A DNA stretch of 64,000 nucleotides from Alphaproteobacteria bacterium (GCA_030427145.1 JAUHWT010000002.1:1-64000), one strand, 5' to 3'. Counted from the stretch's first letter, positions 53,593 through 63,463 are shown. Program-made: numbers and translations. Notes: generated by a model not told the origin, from the letters alone.

Positions 53593-55575
53593 ATGGCACA
53601 TGTCTCACCCGCAACCCTCTCACGCCGCCGCTTCATTGGCACCGCCGCCGCTCTCGGAGGTTACACCATCCTGCACCCGTTTTCCGTCCAGGCCGCCGCA
53701 GGCCAGGCCCATCTGCGTATTCTCTCGACCACCGACCTGCACTGCCACGTCTACCCTTACGACTACTACGGCGACCAGCCGAGCGACACCGTTGGTCTCT
53801 CCCGCACCGCGTCGATCGTGGAAAACATCCGGGCCGAGGCCACGAACACCATCACTGTCGACAACGGTGACTACCTCCAGGGCAACCCCATGGGCGACTA
53901 CATCGCCTATGAAAAGGGCATGAACGAGGGCGACATTCACCCCATTATCGCGGGCATGAACGCCCTCGGCTACGACGCCGGAACGCTGGGCAACCACGAG
54001 TTCAACTACGGCGTCGAGTTCATGGACAAAGTGAATGCGGGCGCCCAATTCCCCATCGTCTGCTCCAACTTTGCCCACAGCCTTGGCGCCACGCCACTTG
54101 AGGACGAACTGCACCTGGAGCCCTTCGTGATCCTCGACCGCGAGATCACCGACGGCAACGGCGAAACCCACCCCATCCGCGTCGGCCTCATCGGTTTCGT
54201 CCCGCCCCAGATCATGCTCTGGGACCGCTCACACCTTGAGGGCAAATACGCAACCCGCGATATCATCCAAGCCGCCGAAGCCTGGGTTCCCGTCATGCGC
54301 GAACAGGGAGCCGACATCGTTGTGGCCCTTTGCCACTCGGGCATCACGCCGGGCGAGGTCACCGAAAACATGGAAAACGCGGCGCTCCAGGTCGCGGGCA
54401 TCGACGGCATCGACGCCGTGGTCTCCGGTCACCACCACCGCGTCTGGCCCAGCGGGGATTTCGAGGGCGAGGGCATCGATCAGGAGGCCGGCACCCTTAT
54501 GGGCAAACCCGCCACCATGGCCGGTTTCTGGGGCTCGCACATGGGCCTGATCGACCTTCTGCTGGAACGCGACGGCGACGGCTGGAAAACGGTATCGTTC
54601 GAGTCCTCCGCCCGTCCGATCTACCAGCGCGGCGAGGACCGCAAGGTCCAGGCCCTGGTCGAGGATTACGCCCCCACACTGGAAGCGACCGCCGAGGCCC
54701 ATGCCGAAACCCTCGAATACGTCCGTGCCGAGGTTGGCACCACCGAGGCTCCGCTGCAGTCCTATTTTGCCGTGGTCTCCGACGACCCCTCCGTCCAGAT
54801 CGTCAGCCAGGCCCAGACCTGGTACGTCACCGAACTGATGAAGGGCACCGAATGGGAGGGCCTGCCCGTTCTCTCCGCCGCCGCGCCCTTCAAGTCCGGC
54901 GGCCGTGGCGGCCCGGACTACTACACGAATGTTCCGGCAGGCCCCGTCGCCATCAAAAACGTGGCCGATGTGTACCTCTACCCCAACACGCTCCAGGTCG
55001 TGGCCATCAAGGGCTCTGATGTGCGCGAATGGCTGGAACGCTCCGCGGGCATTTTCAACACGATCACCCCGGGCGAGAAGGACCAGGAACTGATCGACCC
55101 AACCTTCCCCGCCTATAATTTCGACACGATCGACGGCGTGACCTACCAGATCGATGTCACCCAGCCGCCGCGCTATGACGGTGACGGAGCTCTGATCAAT
55201 CCCGACAGCCACCGCATCACCGATCTGCAGTACAATGGCGCGCCGATTGATAGGGACCAGACCTTCATCGTTGCGACCAACAACTATCGCGCCGGTGGCG
55301 GCGGCAGCTTCCCGGGCGCGGATGGCTCCACGGTCATTCTGCGCGCACCGGACACCAACCGGGACGTGATCGTGCGCTATATCGTGGACCGGGGCACGAT
55401 CTCGCCCGCCTCTGACGGCAACTGGAAACTTGCTCCCGCCGGCGGCGCCACCGTGGTTTACGATACCGGCCCGGCCGCGCTGGAATACCTCGATGACGTC
55501 AAATCCCGCGGTCTCGACATCGAACCCGCCGGTGACGCGCCGGACGGGTTCGCCCGCTACCGCATCTCCCTTTGA
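53593..55575 (+). CDS. cpdB: periplasmic 2',3'-cyclic-nucleotide phosphodiesterase/5'-nucleotidase
   Basis: The 660-residue enzyme dephosphorylates nucleotides in the periplasm. A Tat signal (SRRRFIGTAAALGG, cleaved near VQAAA) precedes the metallophosphatase domain. Metal-site motifs are STTDLHCHVYPYDYY, VDNGDYLQGNPMGDY, GNHEFNYG, ALCHSGI and VSGHHHRVW. The C-terminal nucleotide-binding domain has SGGRGGPDYYTNVPAGP and NNYRAGGGGSFPG. The DLHCHVYPYDYY form points to CpdB rather than UshA. Its stop overlaps the start of the DksA-like gene. Confidence 0.9.
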   Translation: MAHVSPATLSRRRFIGTAAALGGYTILHPFSVQAAAGQAHLRILSTTDLHCHVYPYDYYGDQPSDTVGLSRTASIVENIRAEATNTITVDNGDYLQGNPMGDYIAYEKGMNEGDIHPIIAGMNALGYDAGTLGNHEFNYGVEFMDKVNAGAQFPIVCSNFAHSLGATPLEDELHLEPFVILDREITDGNGETHPIRVGLIGFVPPQIMLWDRSHLEGKYATRDIIQAAEAWVPVMREQGADIVVALCHSGITPGEVTENMENAALQVAGIDGIDAVVSGHHHRVWPSGDFEGEGIDQEAGTLMGKPATMAGFWGSHMGLIDLLLERDGDGWKTVSFESSARPIYQRGEDRKVQALVEDYAPTLEATAEAHAETLEYVRAEVGTTEAPLQSYFAVVSDDPSVQIVSQAQTWYVTELMKGTEWEGLPVLSAAAPFKSGGRGGPDYYTNVPAGPVAIKNVADVYLYPNTLQVVAIKGSDVREWLERSAGIFNTITPGEKDQELIDPTFPAYNFDTIDGVTYQIDVTQPPRYDGDGALINPDSHRITDLQYNGAPIDRDQTFIVATNNYRAGGGGSFPGADGSTVILRAPDTNRDVIVRYIVDRGTISPASDGNWKLAPAGGATVVYDTGPAALEYLDDVKSRGLDIEPAGDAPDGFARYRISL

Positions 55576-55913
55576 CGGAGGAGGAGCGCAACACCCTGCG
55601 CGGCGTCATCGCCGCGCGAATCTCCGAACTGGTACAGGAGAGCGCCGCCGCCGAAAACCTGGCCGAGGACATCACCCTGGACCAGCAGAGCGTTGGCCGC
55701 CTCTCGCGGATGGACGCCATCCAGCGCAAGGCCATGGCCGATGCCACCGCCCAACGCCGCCAGGCGGAACTGCAGCGCCTGCGCAAAACACTCACTGATA
55801 TTGACGACGAAGATTTCGGCTACTGCACCGATTGTGGCGAGCCCATTGCCATGGCCCGCCTGAAGATCAATCCCACGCTCACGCGCTGCGCCGAATGTAC
55901 ACGCGGCGCATGA
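55572..55913 (+). CDS. TraR/DksA-family zinc-finger protein
   Basis: The 113-residue protein has an N-terminal helical region (about 1-75) and a C-terminal zinc finger CTDCGEPIAMARLKINP with CAEC. It is shorter than DksA (about 150 residues) and lacks a clear DxxDxA coiled-coil tip, so it is better called DksA-like. The start is TTG at 55572, fused to the cpdB stop as TTGA; this means strict translational coupling. Proteins of this type bind the RNA polymerase secondary channel or act in stress responses. It ends 3 bases from the convergent gene. Confidence 0.82.
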   Translation: MTEEERNTLRGVIAARISELVQESAAAENLAEDITLDQQSVGRLSRMDAIQRKAMADATAQRRQAELQRLRKTLTDIDDEDFGYCTDCGEPIAMARLKINPTLTRCAECTRGA

Positions 55914-55916
55914 GGC

Positions 55917-57518
55917 TCAGTCCACCGGACTGAATGACTCCGCCCGCGCCCGGTTCCAGCGCTGCAGATATCCAAGTTCATCCGGCTCGCCCCGCAGCAA
56001 GAACCCTTCGGGCATGTAGGGAAACGCGTCGCTGCCCTCGATCATGGACTTGTCGCTCTGGCGCAGCATGAAATGACGCGGCAGGAACGAACTGGGATGC
56101 CCCAGACCCGCCGCACCGGTCATCTCGCCAAGCGCCCGCATGGTATTGCGGTGAAAATTCGTGACGCGCTCCGCCTTGTCATCCACCACCAGCGCCCTCT
56201 GGCGCAGCGGATCCTGCGTGGCGACACCCACCGGACAGGCATTGGTGTGGCAGGCCTGCCCCTGAATGCAGCCGATTGCAAACATGAACCCCCGCGCCGA
56301 GTTGATCCAGTCCGCGCCAAGCGCCAGCGTCCTGGCAATATCAAAGGCCGAGATCATCTTGCCCGCAGCGCCAATACCAACCTGACTGCGCAGCCCGGCC
56401 CCGCGCAGGGAGTTGTGCACAAAGGTCAGCCCCTCGATCAGCGGCATCCCGACATGGTTCGCAAACTCCAGTGGCGCGGCCCCGGTGCCACCCTCCTTGC
56501 CATCCACCGTGATGAAATCCGGCGTGATCCCGGTCTCAACCATGGCCTTCACAATGCACATGAACTCACGCCGGTGACCGATGCAGAGCTTGAATCCCAC
56601 CGGCTTCCCATCCGACAGGGACCGAAGCTCGCCAATAAACCGCATCAACTCCAATGGTGTCGAAAACGCGCTGTGCCCCGCGGGCGAGTTGCAGTCCTCA
56701 TCCATCGGCACGCCTCGTGCCTCGGCAATCTCCGGCGTGATTTTCGACGCGGGCAGAATACCTCCGTGACCGGGCTTCGCACCCTGGCTGAGTTTCAGCT
56801 CGATCATCTTTACCTGCGGCGAGGACGCGGTCTCCGCAAACCTCTCCGGATCGAACCCGCCATCCGGCCTGCGGCAGCCGAAATAACCGGTGCCAACCTG
56901 GTAGATCAGATCGCCGCCACCCTGCCGGTGATAGCGGCTGATCCCACCCTCACCGGTGTTATGGGCAAACCCACCGGCCTTCGCTCCGGTATTCAGAGCC
57001 AGAATCGCGTTGGCCGACAGCGCCCCGAAACTCATGGCCGAAATATTGTATATCGACGCCTTGTAGGGTTGTTTGCATTCCGGCCCGCCCACATTCACAC
57101 GAAAATCCGTGTCGTCGATATGCCGCGGCGCCAGCGAATGCGTGATCCAGGCATAGCCACCGTCGTAAACCCGTTCGCGCGTCCCAAACGGGCGCTTGTC
57201 CTCGACGCCCTTGGCCCGCTGATAGGCAATGGAGCGCAGATCCCGGCTGAACGGCTCCTCATCCTGATCGCTTTCAATCAGATACTGCCGGATCTCCGGC
57301 CGGATACCCTCGAACAGGAACCGCATGTGTCCGACGACGGGGTAATTGCGTAAAATCGAATGGCGCGTCTGCGTCAGGTCATAGATCCCAACTAAAACCA
57401 GCACCGCGCAGATCAAAAACGGCAACATTGCCCAGTCCGACCACACAACCGCCACCAGAGACACAAGCGCCAGGCCAATGGCACCCAAAAAGGCGCCATA
57501 GCGGGCCACTGATTTCAT
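55917..57518 (-). CDS. membrane-anchored glutamate-synthase-family FMN protein
   Basis: The 533-residue protein has two N-terminal membrane helices (ARYGAFLGAIGLALVSLVAV; MLPFLICAVLVLVGIYDL) followed by the FMN-binding central barrel of glutamate synthase. Key stretches are GEGGISRYHRQGGGDLIYQV, QGAKPGHGGILPASK, TVDGKEGGTGAAPLEF and the iron-sulfur-like CIQGQACHTNACPVG. It lacks the amidotransferase domain, as usual in this subgroup, so it is not a complete GltB; its reaction is uncertain. ATG 57518 is chosen; the long upstream frame is antisense to argG. Confidence 0.85.
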   Translation of the reverse strand: MKSVARYGAFLGAIGLALVSLVAVVWSDWAMLPFLICAVLVLVGIYDLTQTRHSILRNYPVVGHMRFLFEGIRPEIRQYLIESDQDEEPFSRDLRSIAYQRAKGVEDKRPFGTRERVYDGGYAWITHSLAPRHIDDTDFRVNVGGPECKQPYKASIYNISAMSFGALSANAILALNTGAKAGGFAHNTGEGGISRYHRQGGGDLIYQVGTGYFGCRRPDGGFDPERFAETASSPQVKMIELKLSQGAKPGHGGILPASKITPEIAEARGVPMDEDCNSPAGHSAFSTPLELMRFIGELRSLSDGKPVGFKLCIGHRREFMCIVKAMVETGITPDFITVDGKEGGTGAAPLEFANHVGMPLIEGLTFVHNSLRGAGLRSQVGIGAAGKMISAFDIARTLALGADWINSARGFMFAIGCIQGQACHTNACPVGVATQDPLRQRALVVDDKAERVTNFHRNTMRALGEMTGAAGLGHPSSFLPRHFMLRQSDKSMIEGSDAFPYMPEGFLLRGEPDELGYLQRWNRARAESFSPVD

Positions 57519-57707
57519 TGCATGCACTTCTGAATTCCCGTGTTGTTCCGACCAACCGGATACATTCGTCCGACAGGCGGCACCCTTGCACCTGCCGCTC
57601 GATTCGACCAGTTGAAACCCAGGCCAACGACACGTCCGCCGCCTCACGGCTTGCCCATGCCCGCGAAAGGTTTTAGACGGCATCAAACCGCAGTTCGGGA
57701 GCGTTCC

Positions 57708-58925
57708 ATGTCCAAACCCAAAAAAGTCGTCCTCGCCTATTCCGGCGGCCTCGACACCTCCATCATCCTGAAATGGCTTGAGATTGAATACGGCTGCGAG
57801 GTCGTCACCTTCACCGCCGATCTCGGCCAGGGCGAGGAACTGGAACCGGCCCGCAAAAAAGCCGAACTGCTGGGCGTGAAGTCTGAGAACATCTTCATTG
57901 AGGACGTGCGCGAGGAATTCGTCCGCGATTTCGTCTTCCCCATGTTCCGCGCCAACACGGTGTATGAGGGCCAGTACCTGCTCGGTACCTCCATTGCCCG
58001 GCCCCTGATCTCCAAGCGCCTGGTGGAGATCGCCGCCGCAACCGGGGCCGATGCGGTCGCCCACGGCGCCACCGGCAAGGGCAATGACCAGGTCCGCTTT
58101 GAACTTTCCGCCTACGCGCTCAACCCCGCCATCCAGGTGATCGCCCCCTGGCGCGAATGGGATCTGTCGAGCCGCACCAAACTGCTCGAGTTCGCGGAAG
58201 CGCACCAGATTCCCATCGCCAAAGACAAGCGCGGCGAGGCCCCGTTCTCCGTGGACGCCAACCTCCTGCACACCTCATCCGAAGGCAAGGTTCTGGAAGA
58301 CCCGGCCGAGGAGGCCCCCGACTACGTCTACCAGCGCACGGTCAACCCCGAGGACGCACCGGACACGCCCGAATACATCGAAATCGGCTTTGAAAAAGGC
58401 GACGCGGTCTCCATCAACGGCGAGGCCATGTCCCCCGCAACCGTCCTGACCAAACTCAACGAGCTTGGCGGAAAACACGGCATCGGCCGCCTCGATCTGG
58501 TGGAAAACCGCTTCGTCGGAATGAAATCCCGCGGCATCTACGAGACCCCCGGCGGCACCGTCCTGCTCGAGGCCCATCGTGGCATCGAACAGATCACGCT
58601 CGACCGCGGCGCGGGCCACCTCAAGGACGAGCTGATGCCCCGCTACGCCGAACTGATCTACAACGGCCTCTGGTACAGCCCCGAGCGCGAAATGCTCCAG
58701 GCCGCCATCGACAAAAGCCAGGAACGCGTCACCGGCACTGTCCGCCTGAAACTCTACAAGGGCCAGGCCACCACCGTCGGCCGCTGGTCGGATGAAACCC
58801 TCTACTCCGAAGCCCACGTCACTTTCGAGGAGGACGCCGGCGCCTATGACCAGAAGGACGCCGCCGGCTTCATCAAAATCAACTCCCTCCGCCTGCGCCT
58901 GCTCGCGGCACGGGACAAGCGGTAA
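57708..58925 (+). CDS. argG: argininosuccinate synthase
   Basis: ArgG joins citrulline and aspartate with ATP to form argininosuccinate in arginine synthesis. The 405 residues match the family length. The ATP-pyrophosphatase loop is [16 protein letters not shown] at about 10-25, and [15 protein letters not shown] and [12 protein letters not shown] are signature segments. The ATG at 57708 fits the conserved start [14 protein letters not shown]; the frame is open to 57540 but without homology. It is divergent from the glutamate-synthase-family gene, and a hairpin follows the stop. Confidence 0.96.
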   Translation: MSKPKKVVLAYSGGLDTSIILKWLEIEYGCEVVTFTADLGQGEELEPARKKAELLGVKSENIFIEDVREEFVRDFVFPMFRANTVYEGQYLLGTSIARPLISKRLVEIAAATGADAVAHGATGKGNDQVRFELSAYALNPAIQVIAPWREWDLSSRTKLLEFAEAHQIPIAKDKRGEAPFSVDANLLHTSSEGKVLEDPAEEAPDYVYQRTVNPEDAPDTPEYIEIGFEKGDAVSINGEAMSPATVLTKLNELGGKHGIGRLDLVENRFVGMKSRGIYETPGGTVLLEAHRGIEQITLDRGAGHLKDELMPRYAELIYNGLWYSPEREMLQAAIDKSQERVTGTVRLKLYKGQATTVGRWSDETLYSEAHVTFEEDAGAYDQKDAAGFIKINSLRLRLLAARDKR

Positions 58926-58931
58926 CCGCGC

Positions 58932-58955
58932 GCGCCCGGTTTTCCGGCCGGGCGC
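58932..58955. terminator. hairpin between argG and the RTX gene
   Basis: GCGCCCGG and CCGGGCGC form a perfect 8-bp stem around an 8-base loop between two convergent genes. No T-run follows on either side, so termination is likely but not certain. Confidence 0.55.
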
Positions 58956-58961
58956 ACACGC

Positions 58962-59831
58962 TCAGAACAGGAAATCAGCGGCGCTGATATCGTCCTTCAA
59001 AACATCCTCCAGCACGATCCGGTCGTCGCCAGAGCGGATGACAAGGCCGTAGTCCTTCTGCCGCACCGACAGGTCATCGAACCCGTCAAAGCCGATCATC
59101 CGGATCAGGTCGGACCCGTCGTGGAAATCGGTCACTCGGTCCCCATCGGCATGGCCATTGCGGAAAACAAACGTGTCAGCCCCGCCACCACCGGTCAGAA
59201 TGTCACTTCCCTTGCCACCGTCGAGCCTGTCCCGCCCCGAGCCGCCGCGCAGGTCGTCATCCCCCCTGCCGCCCCAAAGTTTGTCCGATCCGCCCTTACC
59301 GCGGAGAACATCCTCACCCCGGTCACCGTTGAGGAAATTTTTCTTCCCGTTTCCGGTAATCCGGTCGTCCCCATCCCGGCCAAATATCTCCGAAGCACTG
59401 TTGAGCGTAACGTCATCAATATCGACCCGGTCGTTTTTGTTGGACAACCTGACCTCGGTAACATCATCAAAGATCGGCCCGTAAATCGCCTTAAGCGCGG
59501 ATTTGCTTTCCACGTTTCCATGGATGTCAAATTGGTCAATCAGATCCTCAAGACTTGAATCCATACCTTTGATTTCAAGTATTTCTTTGCCTTTATCGTT
59601 CTCCAGAAAAATCGAATTTATATCGCCGGTATTCCACTCATCCCCACCGCGTATCTCCCGGTAGAAGTCGCCGCTAATGATGATAGAGCCACCGGATGCT
59701 GTCTCTTCGGTGAAACTGTCGTAACGGCCGGTCGGAAACGCTGACTCCGTTGCAAGTTCCCAAATGTCGGTGTCCCTGATCGAGAACCCGGATTTGACCG
59801 CCTTGGCGGCATTGAAAACGACCTTGCTCAT
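58962..59831 (-). CDS. RTX-type calcium-binding secreted protein
   Basis: The 289-residue protein has about five glycine/aspartate nonapeptide repeats between residues 148 and 222 (for example GGSDKLWGGRGDDDLRGGSG), which fold as a calcium-binding beta-roll. It ends in hydrophobic residues (ISAADFLF) like a type I secretion signal. No N-terminal signal peptide is present. The N-terminal half (1-145) matches nothing I know. Its DNA, notably 59400-59700, is clearly AT-richer than the neighbours, suggesting transfer. No type I exporter genes are nearby. Export through a TolC-type channel is inferred. Confidence 0.83.
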   Translation of the reverse strand: MSKVVFNAAKAVKSGFSIRDTDIWELATESAFPTGRYDSFTEETASGGSIIISGDFYREIRGGDEWNTGDINSIFLENDKGKEILEIKGMDSSLEDLIDQFDIHGNVESKSALKAIYGPIFDDVTEVRLSNKNDRVDIDDVTLNSASEIFGRDGDDRITGNGKKNFLNGDRGEDVLRGKGGSDKLWGGRGDDDLRGGSGRDRLDGGKGSDILTGGGGADTFVFRNGHADGDRVTDFHDGSDLIRMIGFDGFDDLSVRQKDYGLVIRSGDDRIVLEDVLKDDISAADFLF

Positions 59832-60043
59832 GTCGTGCCTTAAGTTAATTTCCCAAAACAGCCAGAGAGTTATTCGTCACACCTAAACGAATTGATAAAT
59901 CCGGTTGCGTCCCGTGTTCGTATCACCAACAACCGGTTAACGCCCCAGCAAACGCAGCCGTGTCCTCACCGCCTGTTTACTTGCCGCATGCCCGGACTTC
60001 GCCTTGAATGTCAGCCCCATGAACGGTGAAAAAGGATCGAGTT

Positions 60044-60649
60044 ATGAAATCCACCCACCTGGCAGCCCTGCTGGCCGCAACCGTGCTCGGCACGTCCGCG
60101 CAGGCCCAGACACTGGAAACGGCCATTTTCGCGGGTGGGTGTTTCTGGTGCGTTGAATCCGATTTCGACAAGGTCGAGGGCGTAATGTCCACCACCTCCG
60201 GCTATACCGGCGGCGACCTTGAGGAACCGACCTACGAGCAGGTCTCCAAAACCGAGACCGGCCATTACGAGGCGGTTCAGATCACCTATGACGCCGACGA
60301 AGTGAGTTATCAGGAGCTTCTGCACGTCTTCTGGCGCAGCGTTGATCCCACCGATGCGGGTGGCCAGTTCTGTGACCGGGGCAACAGCTACCGCTCCGCC
60401 GTCTTCGCCGCAAATCCCGACCAGGCCCGTATCGCACAGTCGTCCCGCAAGGAGGCCGCAAACGATCTCGGCCAGGACATCGTGACCCCAATCCTCGCGG
60501 CCTCAACCTTCTGGCCGGCTGAGGAATACCACCAGGACTACTACCAAAAAAACCCGGTCCGTTATCGCTACTACCGTTTCAGCTGCGGCCGCGACGGCCG
60601 GGTCAAGGAACTCTGGGGCGACGCGGCCTACAGCGGCGTCCACTCGTAA
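60044..60649 (+). CDS. msrA: periplasmic peptide methionine sulfoxide reductase A
   Basis: MsrA reduces methionine-S-sulfoxide in damaged proteins. The 201-residue protein begins with a Sec signal peptide (MKSTHLAALLAATVLGTSAQAQ), so this copy acts in the periplasm. Catalytic motif GGCFWCVESDF contains the active Cys; TGHYEAVQITYD and GNSYRSAVFAANPDQ are typical. The motif carries GCFWC with an extra Cys right after Trp, which might take part in disulfide recycling. ATG 60044 with AAGGA upstream is preferred to GTG 60026, which would spoil the signal peptide start. Confidence 0.9.
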   Translation: MKSTHLAALLAATVLGTSAQAQTLETAIFAGGCFWCVESDFDKVEGVMSTTSGYTGGDLEEPTYEQVSKTETGHYEAVQITYDADEVSYQELLHVFWRSVDPTDAGGQFCDRGNSYRSAVFAANPDQARIAQSSRKEAANDLGQDIVTPILAASTFWPAEEYHQDYYQKNPVRYRYYRFSCGRDGRVKELWGDAAYSGVHS

Positions 60650-60803
60650 CGGCCCCACAGGACCGGTTTGCCGCGCACCATACGCCAAGGGAAACCGGAT
60701 ACGCCATCCTTACCTTTCCGCGGTCGACTGCCCGCGCGGGCTTGAGATGACGGCCCAGTTGGTAATAGTGGCTTATCCAGTGTGAGGTCGGGAGCAAAAG
60801 GCA

Positions 60804-61649
60804 ATGGACGCTACAACCGCCACGTCTCTCTATGGCGAAATCACCCTGCCGGTCCTGAGCCTGCCACAGGTCGCCCTGCTTCTGCTCGCGACGCTCCCGT
60901 CAGCGGCGGTTGTCGGCTACTTTACCGGCGCGGCCCGACGTCGATGGCTGCTGGCACGGGGTCGCGAGGTGGATGCGGTGGTGGGCGAAACCACCCTCGG
61001 CGCGATTCTGGCTCTGCTCGGGCTTCTGCTGGCCTTCAGCTTTGGCAACGCGCTTGGGATCTCCAGCGAGCGCAAAACGGCCATGGTCGACGAGGCCGCC
61101 GCCCTCGGAACCGCCTTCCTCCGCGCCGATTACCTGTCTGAACCGGATCGCACGGCGCTACAGGTTGCCCTATACGAATATGCCGAGACGAGGCTTCCGG
61201 CAGGTGACGGTCAGATCAATACTCTCGAAAAGGCCCGGGACTTTTTAAACCGCACTCTTGAGGCCCAGGCCGTTCTCTGGCCATTGACCGTGGAAGTCAC
61301 ACAGGACCCTGTTCCGGCGCCCATCAAAACCTTTGTCGCCGGGGCCGTGAACGACGCCCTCGACGCGCATCTCTACCGCGTCAAAACCCTGTCGCACCCG
61401 GTCTCCGACGTGACACAGCTCATGCTGCTCGCGGCCGCCCTGATGTCGCTCTTCCTCCTGGGCAACAGAGCCGGCCTGGTCGGGCGTTCCCTCTCGTGGC
61501 GGACATTCGTGCTTTCCGCCTTTCTCTTCGTCGTGATGAACACAATCCTCGACACACAGCGCGGAAACGAGGGTTTCGTCCGTATCGACGACACCCCGCT
61601 GCGGGCCACCGTGTTCGACATGGAACAGGCTCTCGCGGGCCGCATTTAG
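60804..61649 (+). CDS. DUF4239-like integral membrane protein
   Basis: The 281-residue protein has four likely membrane helices: QVALLLLATLPSAAVVGYFT, TLGAILALLGLLLAFSFG, VTQLMLLAAALMSLFLLG and WRTFVLSAFLFVVMNTILD. A soluble middle region lies between the second and third helices. It resembles bestrophin-like DUF4239 proteins; function is not established, though a channel role has been suggested by fold similarity. The ATG at 60804 lies behind AAAAGGC. It is a single gene between msrA and the convergent yggT. Confidence 0.7.
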   Translation: MDATTATSLYGEITLPVLSLPQVALLLLATLPSAAVVGYFTGAARRRWLLARGREVDAVVGETTLGAILALLGLLLAFSFGNALGISSERKTAMVDEAAALGTAFLRADYLSEPDRTALQVALYEYAETRLPAGDGQINTLEKARDFLNRTLEAQAVLWPLTVEVTQDPVPAPIKTFVAGAVNDALDAHLYRVKTLSHPVSDVTQLMLLAAALMSLFLLGNRAGLVGRSLSWRTFVLSAFLFVVMNTILDTQRGNEGFVRIDDTPLRATVFDMEQALAGRI

Positions 61650-61656
61650 GCCCGCG
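61634..61656. terminator. hairpin overlapping the DUF4239 stop codon
   Basis: CGCGGGCC and GGCCCGCG form a perfect 8-bp stem around a 7-base loop that holds the first bases of the TAG stop. It lies between two convergent genes. No T-run follows. Confidence 0.5.
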
Positions 61657-61684
61657 TCCCGCACCCGCGCCTTTCCATACTTGG

Positions 61685-61972
61685 CTAGTAAGCCAGGCTG
61701 CGCGCGTTGTTGGTCAGAATGATCTCAAGCGCGAAAATCGCCACCAGCAGAACAATCGGCGACAGGTCCAGACCACCCATATTGGGCAGGAAGCTGCGAA
61801 TGCGGCTGTAAATCGGATCAAGCAGACGGCTCAGACCATTCCAGATCTGCCAGACCAGCGGCTGGTTAGGATTGAGCACGTTGAAGTTGATCAGCCAGCT
61901 CATGATAACATGGGCGAAAACAATAAATTTCGCTATGCTCAATATCATGAGCAGTATCTGGATGAGTGACAT
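61685..61972 (-). CDS. YggT-family membrane protein
   Basis: The 95-residue protein has two YggT-type hydrophobic segments (LIQILLMILSIAKFIVFAHV and LDLSPIVLLVAIFALEIILT) with the family stretch LSRLLDPIYSRIRSFLPNMG between them. YggT proteins are linked to osmotic tolerance and membrane processes, but the mechanism is not settled. ATG 61972 or the adjacent ATG 61975 can start it; the frame to 62017 only adds basic residues. Confidence 0.87.
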   Translation of the reverse strand: MSLIQILLMILSIAKFIVFAHVIMSWLINFNVLNPNQPLVWQIWNGLSRLLDPIYSRIRSFLPNMGGLDLSPIVLLVAIFALEIILTNNARSLAY

Positions 61973-62110
61973 CATGCGTTTAATCCAACCTCTGAGCCGT
62001 GTTTTCCGCCCATACACCTAATCGCCCGGGTGTCAGCCTGCAAGTCAATGCTTGAAGCTTCGGTAAAGGACGGGTCAAATGCCCGTGCAGGCCGCCTCCC
62101 GGGGAGTTAC

Positions 62111-63463
62111 ATGACACACAGCGACAGCCGGGGCATCCGCGCCTGGATGATGTTCGACTGGGCCAACCAGCCCTTCCAGACCCTCATCGTCACCTTCATT
62201 TTCGCGCCCTACTTCGTGGCCTCCGTCGTAGGCGATCCGGTTCAGGGTCAGGCCCTCTGGGGCACCGCCACCGCCATTGGCGGCTTCGCCACCGCAATCC
62301 TCGCACCCGTCGTCGGGGCCGTCGCCGACCGCACCGGCGCGCGCAAACCGTGGATTGCCGCGTTTTCCATTCCTTATGTTATCGGCTGCCTGGGTCTCTG
62401 GCTTGCCACACCCGAAAGCGCCACGCCATGGCTGGTCCTGTCGCTTTTCATAATCGCCTTCATCGGGTCCGAATTCACGCTTCTTTTCAACAACGCCATG
62501 TTGCCCGACCTCGTGCGTGGCCGCGAAACCGGCCGCATTTCCGGCTCCGGCTGGGCGCTTGGCTATGCGGGCGGTCTCGCCTCCCTTATCATTGTGCTGA
62601 CCCTCATGGCTCCCGCACCCGGCGGCGACAAAACCCTGATTGGCATCGCGCCCATTCTCGGTCTCGATCCCGACACCGGCGAACCCGCCCGCGCCACCGG
62701 GCCATTGGCCGCAATCTGGTTCATCATCTTCGCCCTGCCGCTCTTCCTGTTCACGCCGGACACCCCCCGCCGTGGCAATCTTACGGGTGCCGTTGGCGCG
62801 GGTCTGCGCGATCTGATCGCCACGGTCAAAAACCTCCGTCACCACCGCAGCCTCACCACATATCTCATCGCCTCCATGATCTACCGCGACGCCCTCGCCG
62901 CGCTCTTTGCCTTCGGCGGCATTTACGCGCGCGGCGTGCTGGACTGGGGCCTGTTCCAACTCGGCGTTTTCGGCATCATCGCCGCCGGCACGGGCGCCAT
63001 CGGCGCATGGCTTGGCGGCAGGGCCGACCACCGTTTCGGCCCGCGCCCGGTCATCCGCGCCTCCATCTGGCTTTTGATCGTCGTTTCCCTCATCGCTCTC
63101 CTGACAAGCCGCGAGAGCGTGCTGATGATCCCCGTCGCCCCCGGCTCCACCCTGCCCGACATCGTATTTTTTATCGCCGGCGGCCTCCTCGGCGCGGGCG
63201 CCGGCATCCTACAGGCGGCCTCCCGCACGCTGCTGATCGACCAGGCCCGCGGCCATGTCGACGCGGGCCAGGCCTTTGGCCTTTACGCCCTCTCCGGCAA
63301 GGCCACCGCCTTCTTCGGCCCCGCCGCCATCGCCATCGCAACGACCCTCACCGGATCACAGCGTCTTGGCGTCAGTCCCGTCATACTTCTCTTTCTGATC
63401 GGATTATTTCTGCTACGTTGGGTGAGCGGGGGCACTGATCGCGGAAACGGCACTGATTCATGA
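62111..63463 (+). CDS. MFS transporter, UMF1 family
   Basis: The 450-residue major facilitator has about twelve helices. The opening IRAWMMFDWANQPFQTLIVT is the hallmark of the UMF1/Atg22-like family, followed by VGAVADRTGARKPWI (the loop 2-3 motif) and FNNAMLPDLV. Substrates in bacteria are unknown; efflux of amino acids or small metabolites is possible. The ATG at 62111 is preceded by GGGGAG; an extension to 62030 is unlikely. Its stop overlaps the mepA start by 4 bases (ATGA). Confidence 0.88.
   Translation: MTHSDSRGIRAWMMFDWANQPFQTLIVTFIFAPYFVASVVGDPVQGQALWGTATAIGGFATAILAPVVGAVADRTGARKPWIAAFSIPYVIGCLGLWLATPESATPWLVLSLFIIAFIGSEFTLLFNNAMLPDLVRGRETGRISGSGWALGYAGGLASLIIVLTLMAPAPGGDKTLIGIAPILGLDPDTGEPARATGPLAAIWFIIFALPLFLFTPDTPRRGNLTGAVGAGLRDLIATVKNLRHHRSLTTYLIASMIYRDALAALFAFGGIYARGVLDWGLFQLGVFGIIAAGTGAIGAWLGGRADHRFGPRPVIRASIWLLIVVSLIALLTSRESVLMIPVAPGSTLPDIVFFIAGGLLGAGAGILQAASRTLLIDQARGHVDAGQAFGLYALSGKATAFFGPAAIAIATTLTGSQRLGVSPVILLFLIGLFLLRWVSGGTDRGNGTDS

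Noticed and set aside
57519-58271. Extension of the glutamate-synthase-family frame to 784 residues
   Set aside because: It is antisense to argG and shows no domain; the membrane helices of the real protein start right after 57518.
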